Shown here: positions 26,744 through 36,247 of the stretch, one piece after another | How positions within the stretch are numbered: the first letter of the stretch is position 1 | Layout of the letters: the number at the start of each line of letters is the position of its first letter | DNA from: GCA-002708315 sp964460905 | GTDB taxonomy: Bacteria; Bacteroidota; Bacteroidia; Bacteroidales; F082 | DNA: 64,000 nucleotides | Direction: 5' to 3' | NCBI GenBank assembly: GCA_964460905.1 | Contig: CAYWRM010000011.1 | Location: 1-64,000 of the forward strand | Notes under the pieces: model-generated | Seen by the model: the letters and a program-made list of their open reading frames with translations, nothing else | The model's database searches: none | Told to the model about the DNA's origin: nothing | Position numbers and translations under genes: made by a program

Positions 26744-27955
26744 ATGAAATCAATTTCAATTACAGTATTATTTATTACATTATTGTTCAATCTGCAAGTA
26801 ATAGCACAGGATGAAAAAGAAGCTGATACCATAAAAGTAAAGGCATTTGAATTTACAGATGTTATTAGTATTGAAAATACTTCAGTGAAAAACCAGTATC
26901 GTTCAGGCACTTGCTGGAGCTTTTCAGGTGTTGCATTTGTGGAAGCTGAACTCCTCAGAATGACTGGCAAAGAATACGATATTTCAGAGATGTTTTTTGT
27001 TAATCACACATATTCTGATAGAGCAAAGAAATATGTTAGAATGAATGGAAAACTGAATTTTGGCGGTGGAGCCGAAGTAACTGATGTATTTAGGGTTATT
27101 AAGCTTTATGGGATGGCACCTGAGATTTTTTATCCTGGTTTAGAATATGGTGAACTGAAGCATACACATGGTGAACTTGATGTATTGCTTAAAAGTTATG
27201 TAGATGCTATTATCAAAAACAAAAACAGAAAACTTACACCTGTTTGGCATGATGGTTTTGATAAAGTGTTGGCTACATACCTTGGAGAATTACCGGAGAA
27301 ATTTGAATATGAGAGTGCTGAGTATACACCAACAAGTTTTGTTGAATCAACAGGTTTTAATGTTGATGATTATGTGGAAATAACATCTTATTCACACCGT
27401 CCTTATTATGAGCAGTTTATCATGGAGATTCCTGACAACTGGTTATGGTCGACCATATATAATGTACAACTTGATGAAATGATGAGCACTATTGATAATG
27501 CATTGGAAAATGGATATACTGTTGCATGGGGAGCAGATGTAAGTAACAAAGGATTTGCCTGGAAAAAGGGCGTTGCCATTATACCTGCTGAAGATAAACC
27601 AGATTTGAGTGGTACAGAAAAAGAAAAATGGGAAGCATTAACGAAAAAGGAGAAACAAAAAGCAATGTATGCATTTGAAGGTCCTGTTGCTGAGAAGGAA
27701 ATAACACCTGAAATACGTCAGCAGCATTATGATAATTACCTTGTTACAGACGATCATGGAATGTTAATTGTTGGTACAGCCGTTGATCAGGTAGGTAATA
27801 AATATTATAAAATTAAAAACTCATGGGGAACTGAAGGGCATATTTATGATGGTTATTTTTATGCTTCGGAGGCCTATGTTAAACTCCAAACAATCGGTAT
27901 TGCAGTTCATAAGGATGTAGTCCCTAAAAAATTAGCCAAGAAACTGGGGTTGTAG
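26744..27955 (+). CDS. Secreted papain-family (C1) peptidase, bleomycin-hydrolase-like
   Basis: 403 residues. Signal peptide MKSISITVLFITLLFNLQVIAQ. Catalytic residues visible: Q51 in NQYRSGTCWSF with nucleophile C57, H338 in DDHGMLIVG and N359 in IKNSWGTEG. The wider layout (long insertion between Cys and His, no N-terminal propeptide) matches the PepC/bleomycin hydrolase (C1B) family, but these are usually cytosolic; here the signal peptide indicates periplasmic or secreted action, as is common in Bacteroidota. Probably an aminopeptidase or protease in peptide use. A strong terminator follows. Confidence 0.88.
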   Translation: MKSISITVLFITLLFNLQVIAQDEKEADTIKVKAFEFTDVISIENTSVKNQYRSGTCWSFSGVAFVEAELLRMTGKEYDISEMFFVNHTYSDRAKKYVRMNGKLNFGGGAEVTDVFRVIKLYGMAPEIFYPGLEYGELKHTHGELDVLLKSYVDAIIKNKNRKLTPVWHDGFDKVLATYLGELPEKFEYESAEYTPTSFVESTGFNVDDYVEITSYSHRPYYEQFIMEIPDNWLWSTIYNVQLDEMMSTIDNALENGYTVAWGADVSNKGFAWKKGVAIIPAEDKPDLSGTEKEKWEALTKKEKQKAMYAFEGPVAEKEITPEIRQQHYDNYLVTDDHGMLIVGTAVDQVGNKYYKIKNSWGTEGHIYDGYFYASEAYVKLQTIGIAVHKDVVPKKLAKKLGL

Positions 27956-27973
27956 AATTCCAAACATTAAGAT

Positions 27974-28012
27974 AAAAAAAGCATCGGCCAATAAGTGGTT
28001 GGTGCTTTTTTT
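27974..28012 (+). terminator. Rho-independent terminator after the C1 peptidase
   Basis: A run of seven As, then GCATCGGCCA-ATAAG-TGGTTGGTGC, then seven Ts. The stem has G-U pairs and a five-base loop. It serves the plus-strand gene and could act in both directions. Confidence 0.8.
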
Positions 28013-28073
28013 CGTTAAACCCACATTCTTCTAGGTACAACTTTATCCTGATGAGGAATGCCAATTAGCAATT

Positions 28074-28219
28074 AAAATGAGCTTTTAAATCAAAATATTT
28101 TTCTTCTTAGGTAAATGAGATATTTCTTGCATAGCCTAAGCTACGGAAGAAATATGTTATAAAGATAAGATGGAAAAGATAAAGATTTTAAGGCTCATTT
28201 TGGGTGTTATTTGGTATTA
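28074..28219. repeat. Palindromic repeat family, copy A (at kefB 3' end)
   Basis: AAAATGAGCTTTTAAATC (28074-28091) pairs with GATTTTAAGGCTCATTTT (28184-28201), 16 of 18 positions complementary. The right part, 28162-28219, matches copy B (60063-60120) at 49 of 58 positions with no gaps. Copy A contains an inner palindrome (ATATTTCTT with AAGAAATAT near 28120-28154) missing from copy B. Its last three bases are the kefB stop codon. Confidence 0.75.
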
Positions 28220-30106
28220 TGCTAAAAGGTTTCTTGTTTCATCAAAAGCAGTGTGAGTTCCAAATACCAGAAGTATGTCTCCGATTTTTAAATAAGTGTC
28301 GCCATGTGGAATAAAAAAGCTGTTTTCTCTTTTTACCATCATAAGAATGGCGTTCCTATGAAATGGGATTTCTTTTATCTGCAAACCGTCAATACTTTTG
28401 TTGGTTACTAGAATTTCTTCAACACTGAAATTTTCAAAAGACTCTACAAGTGCGTGATAGGTGGTTGGCCGTATTATCAGGTTCTCTATGGCAGTTGCCA
28501 ATATCTGTGTAACGTCAATTGTTTCTATGCCCATTTGTTTAAACTTATGGTCTTGCGAAAACTTGGTTATTCTTGAAATTATGTTCTCATGCTGGTACTC
28601 ATTTCTAAGCATTTTGCTAATTCTGAGGTTTTGATCATCGTCACCGGTTTCAATCACAACATAGTTATCATGTTTGAGATTTATTCGGTCAAAGAGGTTA
28701 GTGTCTAGTGCATTGCCATGGATAACCATAACCCCTTTATCTTCAATATCTCTAAAACGTTTTTTTTCTTGTTCAATAATAATCACCTTTTTACCATGTA
28801 AATGCAACCTTCGTGCAAGTAAAACTGCTGTGCTGCTTCCACCTATAATGATTGTTTTATTACCCTCTTGTATATTACTTGGTGACATCCAATTGTAAAT
28901 AATTGGAGAAACAAAACAAGTTATTACTGCCATTATTATTACACTTGAGTTTATACCGGTAGTGATAACTCCCAGTTCGAGGCCAATTGCAGATGCTGCT
29001 ATAATAAGGCTCAATCTTGAAGATATCAGGAATCCACCGGAAATTGCTTTTTTTGTCCCGAACAACCTACGCCACAATAATGCTGGAATAACTTTTATTG
29101 CGAAAAGGGAAACAAGAAGCAATATTAGGAACCCTATTAACGACTCGTCGAATTCTGCTAGTGCGCTAGGATCAAAGTTTGCACCTACCATTATAAAAAA
29201 GAATGGGATGAAAAATCCAAAACCCATACCGTCAAGTTTAATCAGCATTAGCGATCGTTCTCGATGAAGCATAGATGAGAGTAATAATCCGCTTAAAAAA
29301 GCACCCAACAAAACAACTTCTTTACCAATATATTGTGAGATAACAACAAATATAAATATGATTAATACTGAACCTCTTATACGTATTTGCGAAGCAGCTT
29401 GGGACAACTGATAGCTCAATTTTTTAAATATTGGGATATCCTTTAGCTTATTGATGAGTTTGTAGAAAATGAAGAAAAGAACAAAAAGAGCAATTATATA
29501 AAGAAGTTTGTAATGAAACCCGTTTTTAATAATAAAAGCTGTAAATGTGAATAGTATAATACTTAATATGTCAGCAACAGCAGCTGCAATTATAACCATC
29601 TGACCAAATCGGCTACTGGTCTCTCCTCTGTCTTTGAGAATAGGTAATACTATTGCTACTGATGTTGTAACCATTATAAGCGAGAAATACCAAATGTTTG
29701 GGATATCAATTATTTGCGCAAGAGCATAAGCAGCAAGGCATGAAAGAAAGATGGCAAGTGCAAATTGTGTAAGTCCTACTAATAAGGGATTTTTTAGAAA
29801 TCGCGATATTGTTAATCTTCGGCGTGGGAGTGATGCCATAATCTGGTCAACATCTATTTCCAATCCACCTAAAAACATAAGAAAAAGAAACCCAAAAAGT
29901 GCCAGGAAATCAAGAATTAGAAAACTTGTTTCATCTAGATTCCCAAATAAGAACTTGGCAGCAATAAAGCCTAATATAATCTCAACTATTACGGATGGAA
30001 TTTTTTTTAGTTTAAAACTTGAAAGCAATATTGGGGTCAGCCATGCAATTGCAGCTACAATGAGTAGTGGATAAAAATCAAAATTAAATGAGATATTTAA
30101 CAGCAT
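28217..30106 (-). CDS. Monovalent cation:proton antiporter with RCK domains (KefB-like, CPA2)
   Basis: 629 residues. About 12 TM helices (residues 10-395) of the Na+/H+-exchanger (CPA2) fold, then a TrkA_N/RCK-N nucleotide-binding domain (KTIIIGGSSTAVLLARRLHL, IHGNALD) and a C-terminal TrkA_C domain (IPHGDTYLKIGDILLVFGTH). Likely K+ or Na+/H+ antiport gated by a nucleotide; in this genome with an Nqr pump, it would use the sodium or proton gradient. The GGSST loop is a variant of the usual GxGxxG. The stop codon comes from a repeat. Ion selectivity is not readable. Confidence 0.88.
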   Translation of the reverse strand: MLLNISFNFDFYPLLIVAAIAWLTPILLSSFKLKKIPSVIVEIILGFIAAKFLFGNLDETSFLILDFLALFGFLFLMFLGGLEIDVDQIMASLPRRRLTISRFLKNPLLVGLTQFALAIFLSCLAAYALAQIIDIPNIWYFSLIMVTTSVAIVLPILKDRGETSSRFGQMVIIAAAVADILSIILFTFTAFIIKNGFHYKLLYIIALFVLFFIFYKLINKLKDIPIFKKLSYQLSQAASQIRIRGSVLIIFIFVVISQYIGKEVVLLGAFLSGLLLSSMLHRERSLMLIKLDGMGFGFFIPFFFIMVGANFDPSALAEFDESLIGFLILLLVSLFAIKVIPALLWRRLFGTKKAISGGFLISSRLSLIIAASAIGLELGVITTGINSSVIIMAVITCFVSPIIYNWMSPSNIQEGNKTIIIGGSSTAVLLARRLHLHGKKVIIIEQEKKRFRDIEDKGVMVIHGNALDTNLFDRINLKHDNYVVIETGDDDQNLRISKMLRNEYQHENIISRITKFSQDHKFKQMGIETIDVTQILATAIENLIIRPTTYHALVESFENFSVEEILVTNKSIDGLQIKEIPFHRNAILMMVKRENSFFIPHGDTYLKIGDILLVFGTHTAFDETRNLLA

Positions 30107-30240
30107 TTGCGTCCTGATGGATATTAATTGAAAACTTGATCAAAATGGCTTTTCCTACCGCAAATGTAAGGATATCCTCAAACTAAGTGTTTACAGTAAA
30201 GTATTAGAAATACTCAGGCATGAATAAAACTAGGATACAT

Positions 30241-31245
30241 TTAGTTGGGCTCGCTGATTATTAACTTACTAAAACCGTCCGTGGCATATATGTCATAATC
30301 TCCTTTTTCATTGGAAAAAATGAAAAAAGCTTCCAGTTCATTTCTGTTTTCAATAAATTCTATTGATTTGTTAAGGCCCATTACCATACAGGCGGTAGCA
30401 TATGCATCCGCAAGAGCGGTGTTATTTGTAACAATCGAAACACTTAGCAGGTTATGACCTGTGGGATGTCCTGTAAATGGATTAATAGTATGCGAATAGC
30501 GAATTCCATCTTTTTCAAAAAATTTGCGATAGTTACCAGATGTTGCTACCGATTGGTTTTCTAATTTGATAATAGCGGTTAAGTCGCGTGAACTATTAGA
30601 TTCTTCAGATGGTTTCTCTATGCCAACTTTCCATGAGTTACCGTCAGGTTTTTGACCTACTGCTTTAACTTCTCCACCTATGTCAACAAGGTAGCTATCA
30701 ATTAGTTTACTTTCAAGAAATTTCCCAATAACATCAACGGAATAGCCTTGAGCAATGGCATTAAAGTCGAAAGTAGTATTAGGGTTTTGTTTAACAACTT
30801 TGTTATTAACAATGTCTACTTTTTCGTACCCTACCAATTGGAGCAAACTATCAATAATAACTGAATCAACTTTCATGTGGTTGTTATAACCAAACCCCCA
30901 TGCTTTAACAAGTGGTCCAATTGTAAAATCGAAAGCTCCATTAGTTTCTTCTGCTACCTTTTTAGAAATTTGGAAGTTGTCTATGAAGTAATTGTTTAAT
31001 AGTACTTTATTGTTGTTGTTGTTTACCTTAGAGAGGATAGATTCGGGAACCCAAAGAGATACTGACTGATCGAATGCTTTAAGTATTGAATCAATTTCAT
31101 ATTGAAAATCTCTTTGTTGCGAATCAAAATATATTATTGAGTAATAAGTTCCTTGTGCTTCACCAAGTAATTTAACAGGCTTATTATCATGAGCTATATT
31201 ACATGCACTGAGAAATAAAATAATAGCTGGTAAATACTTCCACAT
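30241..31245 (-). CDS. apbE: FAD:protein FMN transferase (ApbE) lipoprotein
   Basis: 334 residues. Lipoprotein signal ending LSAC. ApbE features: the EAQGTYYSIIYFD start, FDFNAIAQGYSVDVIGKFLE, DIGGEVKAVGQKPDGNSW, SVATSGNYRKFF with YSHTINPFTG, and C-terminal YATDGFSK. It moves FMN from FAD onto Thr in the SGATxT motif of target proteins, here NqrB and NqrC, both encoded just upstream. It is the last of three tightly packed minus-strand genes (gaps of 12 bases), downstream of the nqr operon and separated from it by a terminator, so it may be expressed independently or by read-through. Confidence 0.92.
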   Translation of the reverse strand: MWKYLPAIILFLSACNIAHDNKPVKLLGEAQGTYYSIIYFDSQQRDFQYEIDSILKAFDQSVSLWVPESILSKVNNNNNKVLLNNYFIDNFQISKKVAEETNGAFDFTIGPLVKAWGFGYNNHMKVDSVIIDSLLQLVGYEKVDIVNNKVVKQNPNTTFDFNAIAQGYSVDVIGKFLESKLIDSYLVDIGGEVKAVGQKPDGNSWKVGIEKPSEESNSSRDLTAIIKLENQSVATSGNYRKFFEKDGIRYSHTINPFTGHPTGHNLLSVSIVTNNTALADAYATACMVMGLNKSIEFIENRNELEAFFIFSNEKGDYDIYATDGFSKLIISEPN

Positions 31246-31257
31246 ATGTGTTAGGTC

Positions 31258-32016
31258 TTAGAACCTGTACGAAAGATTGGCAGAAAAAGCACCAACAGTT
31301 TTTACATTATTATCATTGTTATATTTTACCTTATCTGTATATCTGATACCCAGTGATCCAACCAATGAAATACTGAGTGCTTCGATAGGTGTAAACATGA
31401 TTCCGTTGTTAATTAAAAACCGAAAAACAAATGTGTCGATATTAGCTTCTGTATATTGGCCATAACCATTGCTATATCCATCATTAAAAAATCCATTCCC
31501 AATCTGTATCCCAGGCCCCATAAAGTATCTAACAGCTCCCTGACCAGTAGGGTAGAAGTTCAATGATATCCCCGTATAAAATTTGTTGTAAACATCATCA
31601 AACCCTGACAGATTATCTTCATCACCATATCCAATTGCAAATGGAATCTGGATTCCAATTTTTCCGTTAGATACTATTCTTTCGTACGATATTTTAAAAT
31701 TGTTGACAACTAAATCAAACAAGTGATAATTAATAATATTTTTCTTAAAATTACGCCTATGTGCAATTTTCTTTTCTCTTTCAAAAAACCTTATTTCGCC
31801 ATTCTCAAAAGCAATCATACTTATGTCATTATTTGCAATTGAATATGCCTGTCCTGACTCATCACCAAATATATTATAAGTTGTTTCGATATTTTGCACA
31901 TTTATGTTAGTGGCAGCAATTCTGTCGGTTAGATTGCGCTTATAGATAAAATCCTGAGAAACTAAATTGATGGTTATAAAAGATATTGCTGTTATTAGAA
32001 TAATAATTTTTTTCAT
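31258..32016 (-). CDS. Outer-membrane beta-barrel-like protein, paralogue 2
   Basis: 252 residues. Signal peptide MKKIIILITAISFITINLVSQ. Paralogous to the next upstream gene product: shared blocks include (F/Y)ERI(I/V)S.GK..IQIPF, NKFYTGI, NxYPTxQG, LINNGI and ISLVGSxGI. It ends in LSYRF, a C-terminal strand with terminal Phe typical of outer-membrane barrels. No known function. The gene lies between its paralogue and apbE with 12-base spacers on both sides, implying one transcript with an FMN transferase, but no FMN-attachment motif is present in it. Confidence 0.7.
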   Translation of the reverse strand: MKKIIILITAISFITINLVSQDFIYKRNLTDRIAATNINVQNIETTYNIFGDESGQAYSIANNDISMIAFENGEIRFFEREKKIAHRRNFKKNIINYHLFDLVVNNFKISYERIVSNGKIGIQIPFAIGYGDEDNLSGFDDVYNKFYTGISLNFYPTGQGAVRYFMGPGIQIGNGFFNDGYSNGYGQYTEANIDTFVFRFLINNGIMFTPIEALSISLVGSLGIRYTDKVKYNNDNNVKTVGAFSANLSYRF

Positions 32017-32028
32017 GCTCTTTAATTT

Positions 32029-32802
32029 TTAAAAACGATATGATAAATTTAATGATAATGCACCTGTTGTTTGTGTTGAGTTTGTATTTATTTTGTACAT
32101 ATGTTGTATTCCTATTGACCCAACTAGTGAAATACTAAATGACTTAGCAAAAGTAGCAACTATCCCATTATTAATTAGAAACTTGAAATATCCTGTTTTT
32201 ATTGGAGGAGGATTATATTGACCGTATTGATTAGTGTTTTCATGGAACACTCCGGAGCCAAATTGAACAGATGGCCCGAGAAAATACTTAAATTTCCCCT
32301 GTCTTGTAGGGTAAATGTTAAATGTGATGCCTGTATAGAATTTATTTACAAGGTCATTAGTATAATCAGAATAAAAGGGTGGTGGTAATGGAATAGAAGT
32401 AGTTTCATCGGAATAGCCAAATGAAAAAGGTATCTGTATGCTATATTTTCCTTCACTTATAATCCTTTCGTAGGAGAAAGTGAAGTTATTTATAGCAAAA
32501 TCAAGAAAATGAAAAGTTATAAGGTTCCTACCAATATCAACTTGTGTTTTAGTCTTTTTAATCTCATAGAGACTAATCGTTGAACCGTTTATATATGATA
32601 TTGATGCTACTTTATTTTTTTGAAGGATTAGCATTTCTCCGCTATTATCATAATAATCCTGATACTTTACTTCTTTAGGAGTAACTACAATGTTTTTAGC
32701 ATCAATGGTATAATTATTCTTAAGGGTTATAATATCCTGTGCTGTAAGTTGCACAGTAAATATTAGCATAAAAAGTAATAACTGTATATATGTTTTAAAC
32801 AT
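32029..32802 (-). CDS. Outer-membrane beta-barrel-like protein, paralogue 1
   Basis: 257 residues, first gene of a three-gene cluster (paralogue 1, paralogue 2, apbE). Signal peptide ending in TVQLTAQ. The N-terminal part after the signal (DIITLKNNYTIDAKNIVVTPKEVKYQDY) is a short beta domain, then a barrel-like region with PFSFGYSDE, NKFYTGITFNIYPTRQGKFK, and a terminal strand LNLSYRF. Function unknown; an outer-membrane role is inferred from the signal and terminal Phe. Confidence 0.7.
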   Translation of the reverse strand: MFKTYIQLLLFMLIFTVQLTAQDIITLKNNYTIDAKNIVVTPKEVKYQDYYDNSGEMLILQKNKVASISYINGSTISLYEIKKTKTQVDIGRNLITFHFLDFAINNFTFSYERIISEGKYSIQIPFSFGYSDETTSIPLPPPFYSDYTNDLVNKFYTGITFNIYPTRQGKFKYFLGPSVQFGSGVFHENTNQYGQYNPPPIKTGYFKFLINNGIVATFAKSFSISLVGSIGIQHMYKINTNSTQTTGALSLNLSYRF

Positions 32803-32863
32803 ATTAATTTGGGTTAATCAATATTCATCATAACGAATATTTACTACATAAAGTATCGTAAAC

Positions 32864-32898
32864 AAAAAAAGGTGACCAATATTGATCACCTTTTTTTT
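32864..32898 (-). terminator. Terminator of the nqr operon
   Basis: Seven As, then GGTGACCAATATTGATCACC, then eight Ts: a near-perfect hairpin just after the nqrF stop at 32907 on the minus strand. It reads equally well in both directions. Confidence 0.85.
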
Positions 32899-32906
32899 AG
32901 TTTTTA

Positions 32907-34166
32907 TTAACTGCCAAAGTCATCGAACATTATCATTTCTTCAGGTACTCCTAATTCATCGAGCATCTTAAGTATTGCATCGTTCATCATTGGAGGTCCG
33001 CATAGGTAATATTCAATATCCTCAGGCTCAGGATGATTTTTAAGATAGTTGTCAAAAATAACCTGATGAATAAATCCAGTATATCCTTCCCATTTGTCTT
33101 CTTCAAGAGGCTCTGAAAGAGCTACATTGAATTTGAAGTTAGAATTTTCATTTTCAATTTTTTCAAAGTGATCTTGGTAAAAAAGCTCACGTTTCGAACG
33201 ACCACCATACCAGAAAGTAGCTTTCCGTTTAGTTTTCTTTGTGTCAAACAGATCAAAAATGTGTGATCGCATTGGAGCCATACCGGCACCACCTCCTATA
33301 AACATCATTTCACGTTCGGTATCTTTAATAAAGAACTCACCATAAGGGCCTGAAATAGTAACCTTATCACCACGTTTAAGTGAGAAAATATATGATGAAC
33401 AAATGCCAGGATTAACATTCATGAAGCCACCTTTTTTTCTATCCCATGGAGGTGTAGCTATACGAATATTTAGCATCACAATATTTCCTTCAGCAGGGTG
33501 GTTAGCCATTGAATATGCACGAGTAACTTCCTCAGGGTTTTTCATCTTCAGATCCCACATATTGAATTTATCCCATTCATCATGATATTCTTTTTCGATG
33601 TCCATACCCTTGAACTCTACTTGTATCTTAGGTACATCAATTTGAATATATCCTCCTGAACGGAAATCAAGTGTTTCACCTTCAGGCAGTTTAACGATAA
33701 ATTCTTTGATAAACGAAGCAACATTGTGGTTTGAAACAACTTCGCATTCCCATTTCTTAATACCGAATATCTCGGGAGCTACATGTATGTTCATATCCTC
33801 ACGAACCTTAACCTGACATCCTAAGCGCCAATTGTTCATTTGTTCTTTTCGAGTGAAGAACCCTTTTTCGGTAGGTAATATGGAGCCTCCGCCAGAGTTT
33901 ACTTGTACATGGCACATACCACATGTTCCACCACCTCCACAGGCCGATGGTACAAATATTTTGTTTGATGCCAATGTAGATAGCAACGTTGAGCCCGGAT
34001 CAGTCTCCAGTACTTTTTCATCATTAATAGTAATCTTAACCTTTCCTTGAGGCATTAACTTTTTTCGTGCAAAAAGCAGCAGCCAAACAAGTAAAAGCGT
34101 TACTAATAAAAATATGGCGATACTTATGCCAATAACTACACCTATTCCAACTTGCAGTAAAGTCAT
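32907..34166 (-). CDS. nqrF: Na+-translocating NADH:quinone reductase subunit F
   Basis: 419 residues. NADH-oxidising entry subunit. N-terminal TM helix (about 8-32), a 2Fe-2S ferredoxin domain with C76, C82, C85 and C117 (CGGGGTCGMC and RLGCQVK), then a flavodoxin-reductase-like FAD domain (RAYSMANHPAEG, region with GGGAGMAPMRS) and NADH domain (YLCGPPMMNDA). Electrons pass to NqrD/E iron site, then NqrC and NqrB flavins. Last gene of nqrABCDEF, 24 bases after nqrE. Confidence 0.97.
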   Translation of the reverse strand: MTLLQVGIGVVIGISIAIFLLVTLLLVWLLLFARKKLMPQGKVKITINDEKVLETDPGSTLLSTLASNKIFVPSACGGGGTCGMCHVQVNSGGGSILPTEKGFFTRKEQMNNWRLGCQVKVREDMNIHVAPEIFGIKKWECEVVSNHNVASFIKEFIVKLPEGETLDFRSGGYIQIDVPKIQVEFKGMDIEKEYHDEWDKFNMWDLKMKNPEEVTRAYSMANHPAEGNIVMLNIRIATPPWDRKKGGFMNVNPGICSSYIFSLKRGDKVTISGPYGEFFIKDTEREMMFIGGGAGMAPMRSHIFDLFDTKKTKRKATFWYGGRSKRELFYQDHFEKIENENSNFKFNVALSEPLEEDKWEGYTGFIHQVIFDNYLKNHPEPEDIEYYLCGPPMMNDAILKMLDELGVPEEMIMFDDFGS

Positions 34167-34190
34167 TTTATATAATGTTTAATTCTTTTA

Positions 34191-34808
34191 TTATAATTTA
34201 ATACCGAGGAAACTCATAAAAGCAATCCCCATTAATCCAGTAATTATAAATGTAATTCCTAATCCGCGTAAGGCAGGAGGTACATTTGAATACCTTATTT
34301 TCTCCCTGATGGCAGCAATACCAACTATAGCTAAAAACCAACCTACACCTGAACCAAGTCCGAAAGAAGTAGCTTGTGCAAGGTTCTGGTATTCTCTTTC
34401 TTGCATAAATAATGATCCACCAAGTATAGCGCAGTTAACAGCTATAAGTGGAAGAAAAATACCCAGTGAGGCATAAAGTGCAGGTGAAAACTTCTCAACT
34501 ATCATTTCAACTAATTGAACCATTGATGCAATAATTGCAATAAAAAGAATGAAACTTAAAAAGCTAAGGTCAACATCAGCAAAACTTACATCAAGCCATG
34601 CCAATGCACCGGGGGCTAGTACATATTCGTTAAGTAGATAATCAACAGGGACTGTAATTCCCAATACAAAAATAACTGCAAATCCAAGTCCTACAGATGT
34701 TTTAACAGTTTTACTTACAGCAAGGTACGAACACATGCCCAGGAAATAGGCAAATACCATGTTGTCGATAAAAATGGATTTTATAAATATGTTAAATATT
34801 TCTTGCAT
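34191..34808 (-). CDS. nqrE: Na+-translocating NADH:quinone reductase subunit E
   Basis: 205 residues with six TM helices, homologous to NqrD and RnfA. N-terminus MQEIFNIFIKSIFIDNMVFAYFLGMC is typical, as is VNCAILGGSLFM. Paired with NqrD, its Cys residues (one in each half, Cys26 and Cys in VNCAI) bind the intramembrane iron site. Gap of 25 bases to nqrD. Confidence 0.97.
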   Translation of the reverse strand: MQEIFNIFIKSIFIDNMVFAYFLGMCSYLAVSKTVKTSVGLGFAVIFVLGITVPVDYLLNEYVLAPGALAWLDVSFADVDLSFLSFILFIAIIASMVQLVEMIVEKFSPALYASLGIFLPLIAVNCAILGGSLFMQEREYQNLAQATSFGLGSGVGWFLAIVGIAAIREKIRYSNVPPALRGLGITFIITGLMGIAFMSFLGIKL

Positions 34809-34833
34809 GATAACTTATTTTAAGTCCTTTACT

Positions 34834-35490
34834 TTAATTCTTTTCTATTAATTCGCGAGTGTAATAACGTTGAACCCAGATAATAACTCCAACAGTTATA
34901 AGTGCCATCGGGGGAAGTATCATTAGTCCATTGTTTTTATAACCAAATTCGTAAAATGTTTCGGGTATAACCTGCATATCCAGTATTGTTCCTGAACCTA
35001 AAAACTCACGAAGAAATGCTATTATAATTAATATCAAACCATATCCGAGACCATTACCTATTCCATCAAGGAATGCAGGCCATGGTTTATTGCTCATGGC
35101 GAAAGCTTCCAAACGTCCCATTATTATACAGTTTGTAATTATAAGTCCAACAAAAACGGAAAGTTGTTTACTTACATCGTATACAAATGCTTTAAGCACC
35201 TGATCAACAAGAATAACCATTGTAGCAATAACAACCAGCTGAACAATAATTCTAATACGAGGAGGTATTCCATCTCTAAGTAAAGAGATAACAACATTTG
35301 AAACTGCCATAACAACAATCACAGATATCGACATTACTATTGCCGGCATAAGTTTGGCTGTAACTGCCAGAGCAGAACAAATACCTAGTACCTGAACAGT
35401 AATAGGGTTGGTTAAGTTGATTGGAGTTTTTATCAACCTCATGTTTTTTGCCGAAAATAACGGCTCGCGTTCCTTTATTTCTGTGCTCAT
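34834..35490 (-). CDS. nqrD: Na+-translocating NADH:quinone reductase subunit D
   Basis: 218 residues, six TM helices. Signature parts: NPITVQVLGICSALAVT (Cys of the iron site), LITNCIIMGRLEAFAM (second Cys), then GNGLGYGLILIIIAFLREFLGSG. Overlaps nqrC by four bases (ATGA), indicating translational coupling. Confidence 0.97.
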   Translation of the reverse strand: MSTEIKEREPLFSAKNMRLIKTPINLTNPITVQVLGICSALAVTAKLMPAIVMSISVIVVMAVSNVVISLLRDGIPPRIRIIVQLVVIATMVILVDQVLKAFVYDVSKQLSVFVGLIITNCIIMGRLEAFAMSNKPWPAFLDGIGNGLGYGLILIIIAFLREFLGSGTILDMQVIPETFYEFGYKNNGLMILPPMALITVGVIIWVQRYYTRELIEKN

Positions 35491-36230
35491 TTCTTTCTCT
35501 CCTTTTCAATATATGGTAAATAACCCTCAAGTACGTTTGCTATCATATCATTTACGGCATCACTGGTAATTGTACCACCTGATATAGCATCTACCCCATG
35601 AATCTGCTCATTTGCAGGAAGTGTTTTTGCACCACCCTTTTTAACTTTAATAGATTTGAAAGTTCCTGCTTTATCAAAAATTGTTTTTCCGGTAAATTGA
35701 CTTGTAAATGCATCTGTAGTAATTTCGGCACCAAGTCCTGGAGTTTCTCCCTTATGATCAAAAGTAACACCTTTTATAGTATTAAAATCTTCGCCTAGAG
35801 CGATATTGCCCCAAACAGGACCCCATAAACCTGCTCCCCTCATTGGGAAAATATATGTTTTGGTTCCATTTTGATTAATGACATAAATAGGCAGTTCAAA
35901 ACCGATACCTTGCTTCTTATTATAAAGCTCGGTCTTCATATTAAGCTTAAAAGCTTTTCCATTTTCCTTGGCACCTTCTTTGAAAGATTCAACAACATTA
36001 CCGTCTTGATCAACTACAATCTCTTCAGTAACATATTTGTTGAAAAGTTCAATGGTGTTTTCAGTATTAACACCTTCGATTTGTGCAGAGGCTAAGATTC
36101 CTCCCATTTTTTCAATTGCCACATTCCTTTCCTGAAATGGTTTGAGTAGCATAGCAGCCGTGGAAAGCAAAGCAGCAGCAATGATCACCATTATGGCAGC
36201 GTATCTGAATATATAACCGTTAGTATACAT
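35487..36230 (-). CDS. nqrC: Na+-translocating NADH:quinone reductase subunit C (FMN-bearing)
   Basis: 247 residues with one N-terminal TM helix (about 8-28) and a periplasmic FMN_bind domain. The flavinylation motif is SGGTIT at residues 217-222, a variant of SGATxT, with the last Thr (T222) the expected covalent FMN site. GLGAEIT and RGAGLWGPVWG are further family hallmarks. Modified by ApbE, encoded about 4 kb downstream. Confidence 0.96.
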   Translation of the reverse strand: MYTNGYIFRYAAIMVIIAAALLSTAAMLLKPFQERNVAIEKMGGILASAQIEGVNTENTIELFNKYVTEEIVVDQDGNVVESFKEGAKENGKAFKLNMKTELYNKKQGIGFELPIYVINQNGTKTYIFPMRGAGLWGPVWGNIALGEDFNTIKGVTFDHKGETPGLGAEITTDAFTSQFTGKTIFDKAGTFKSIKVKKGGAKTLPANEQIHGVDAISGGTITSDAVNDMIANVLEGYLPYIEKERKK

Positions 36231-36247
36231 AGTTTATATATTATTTG

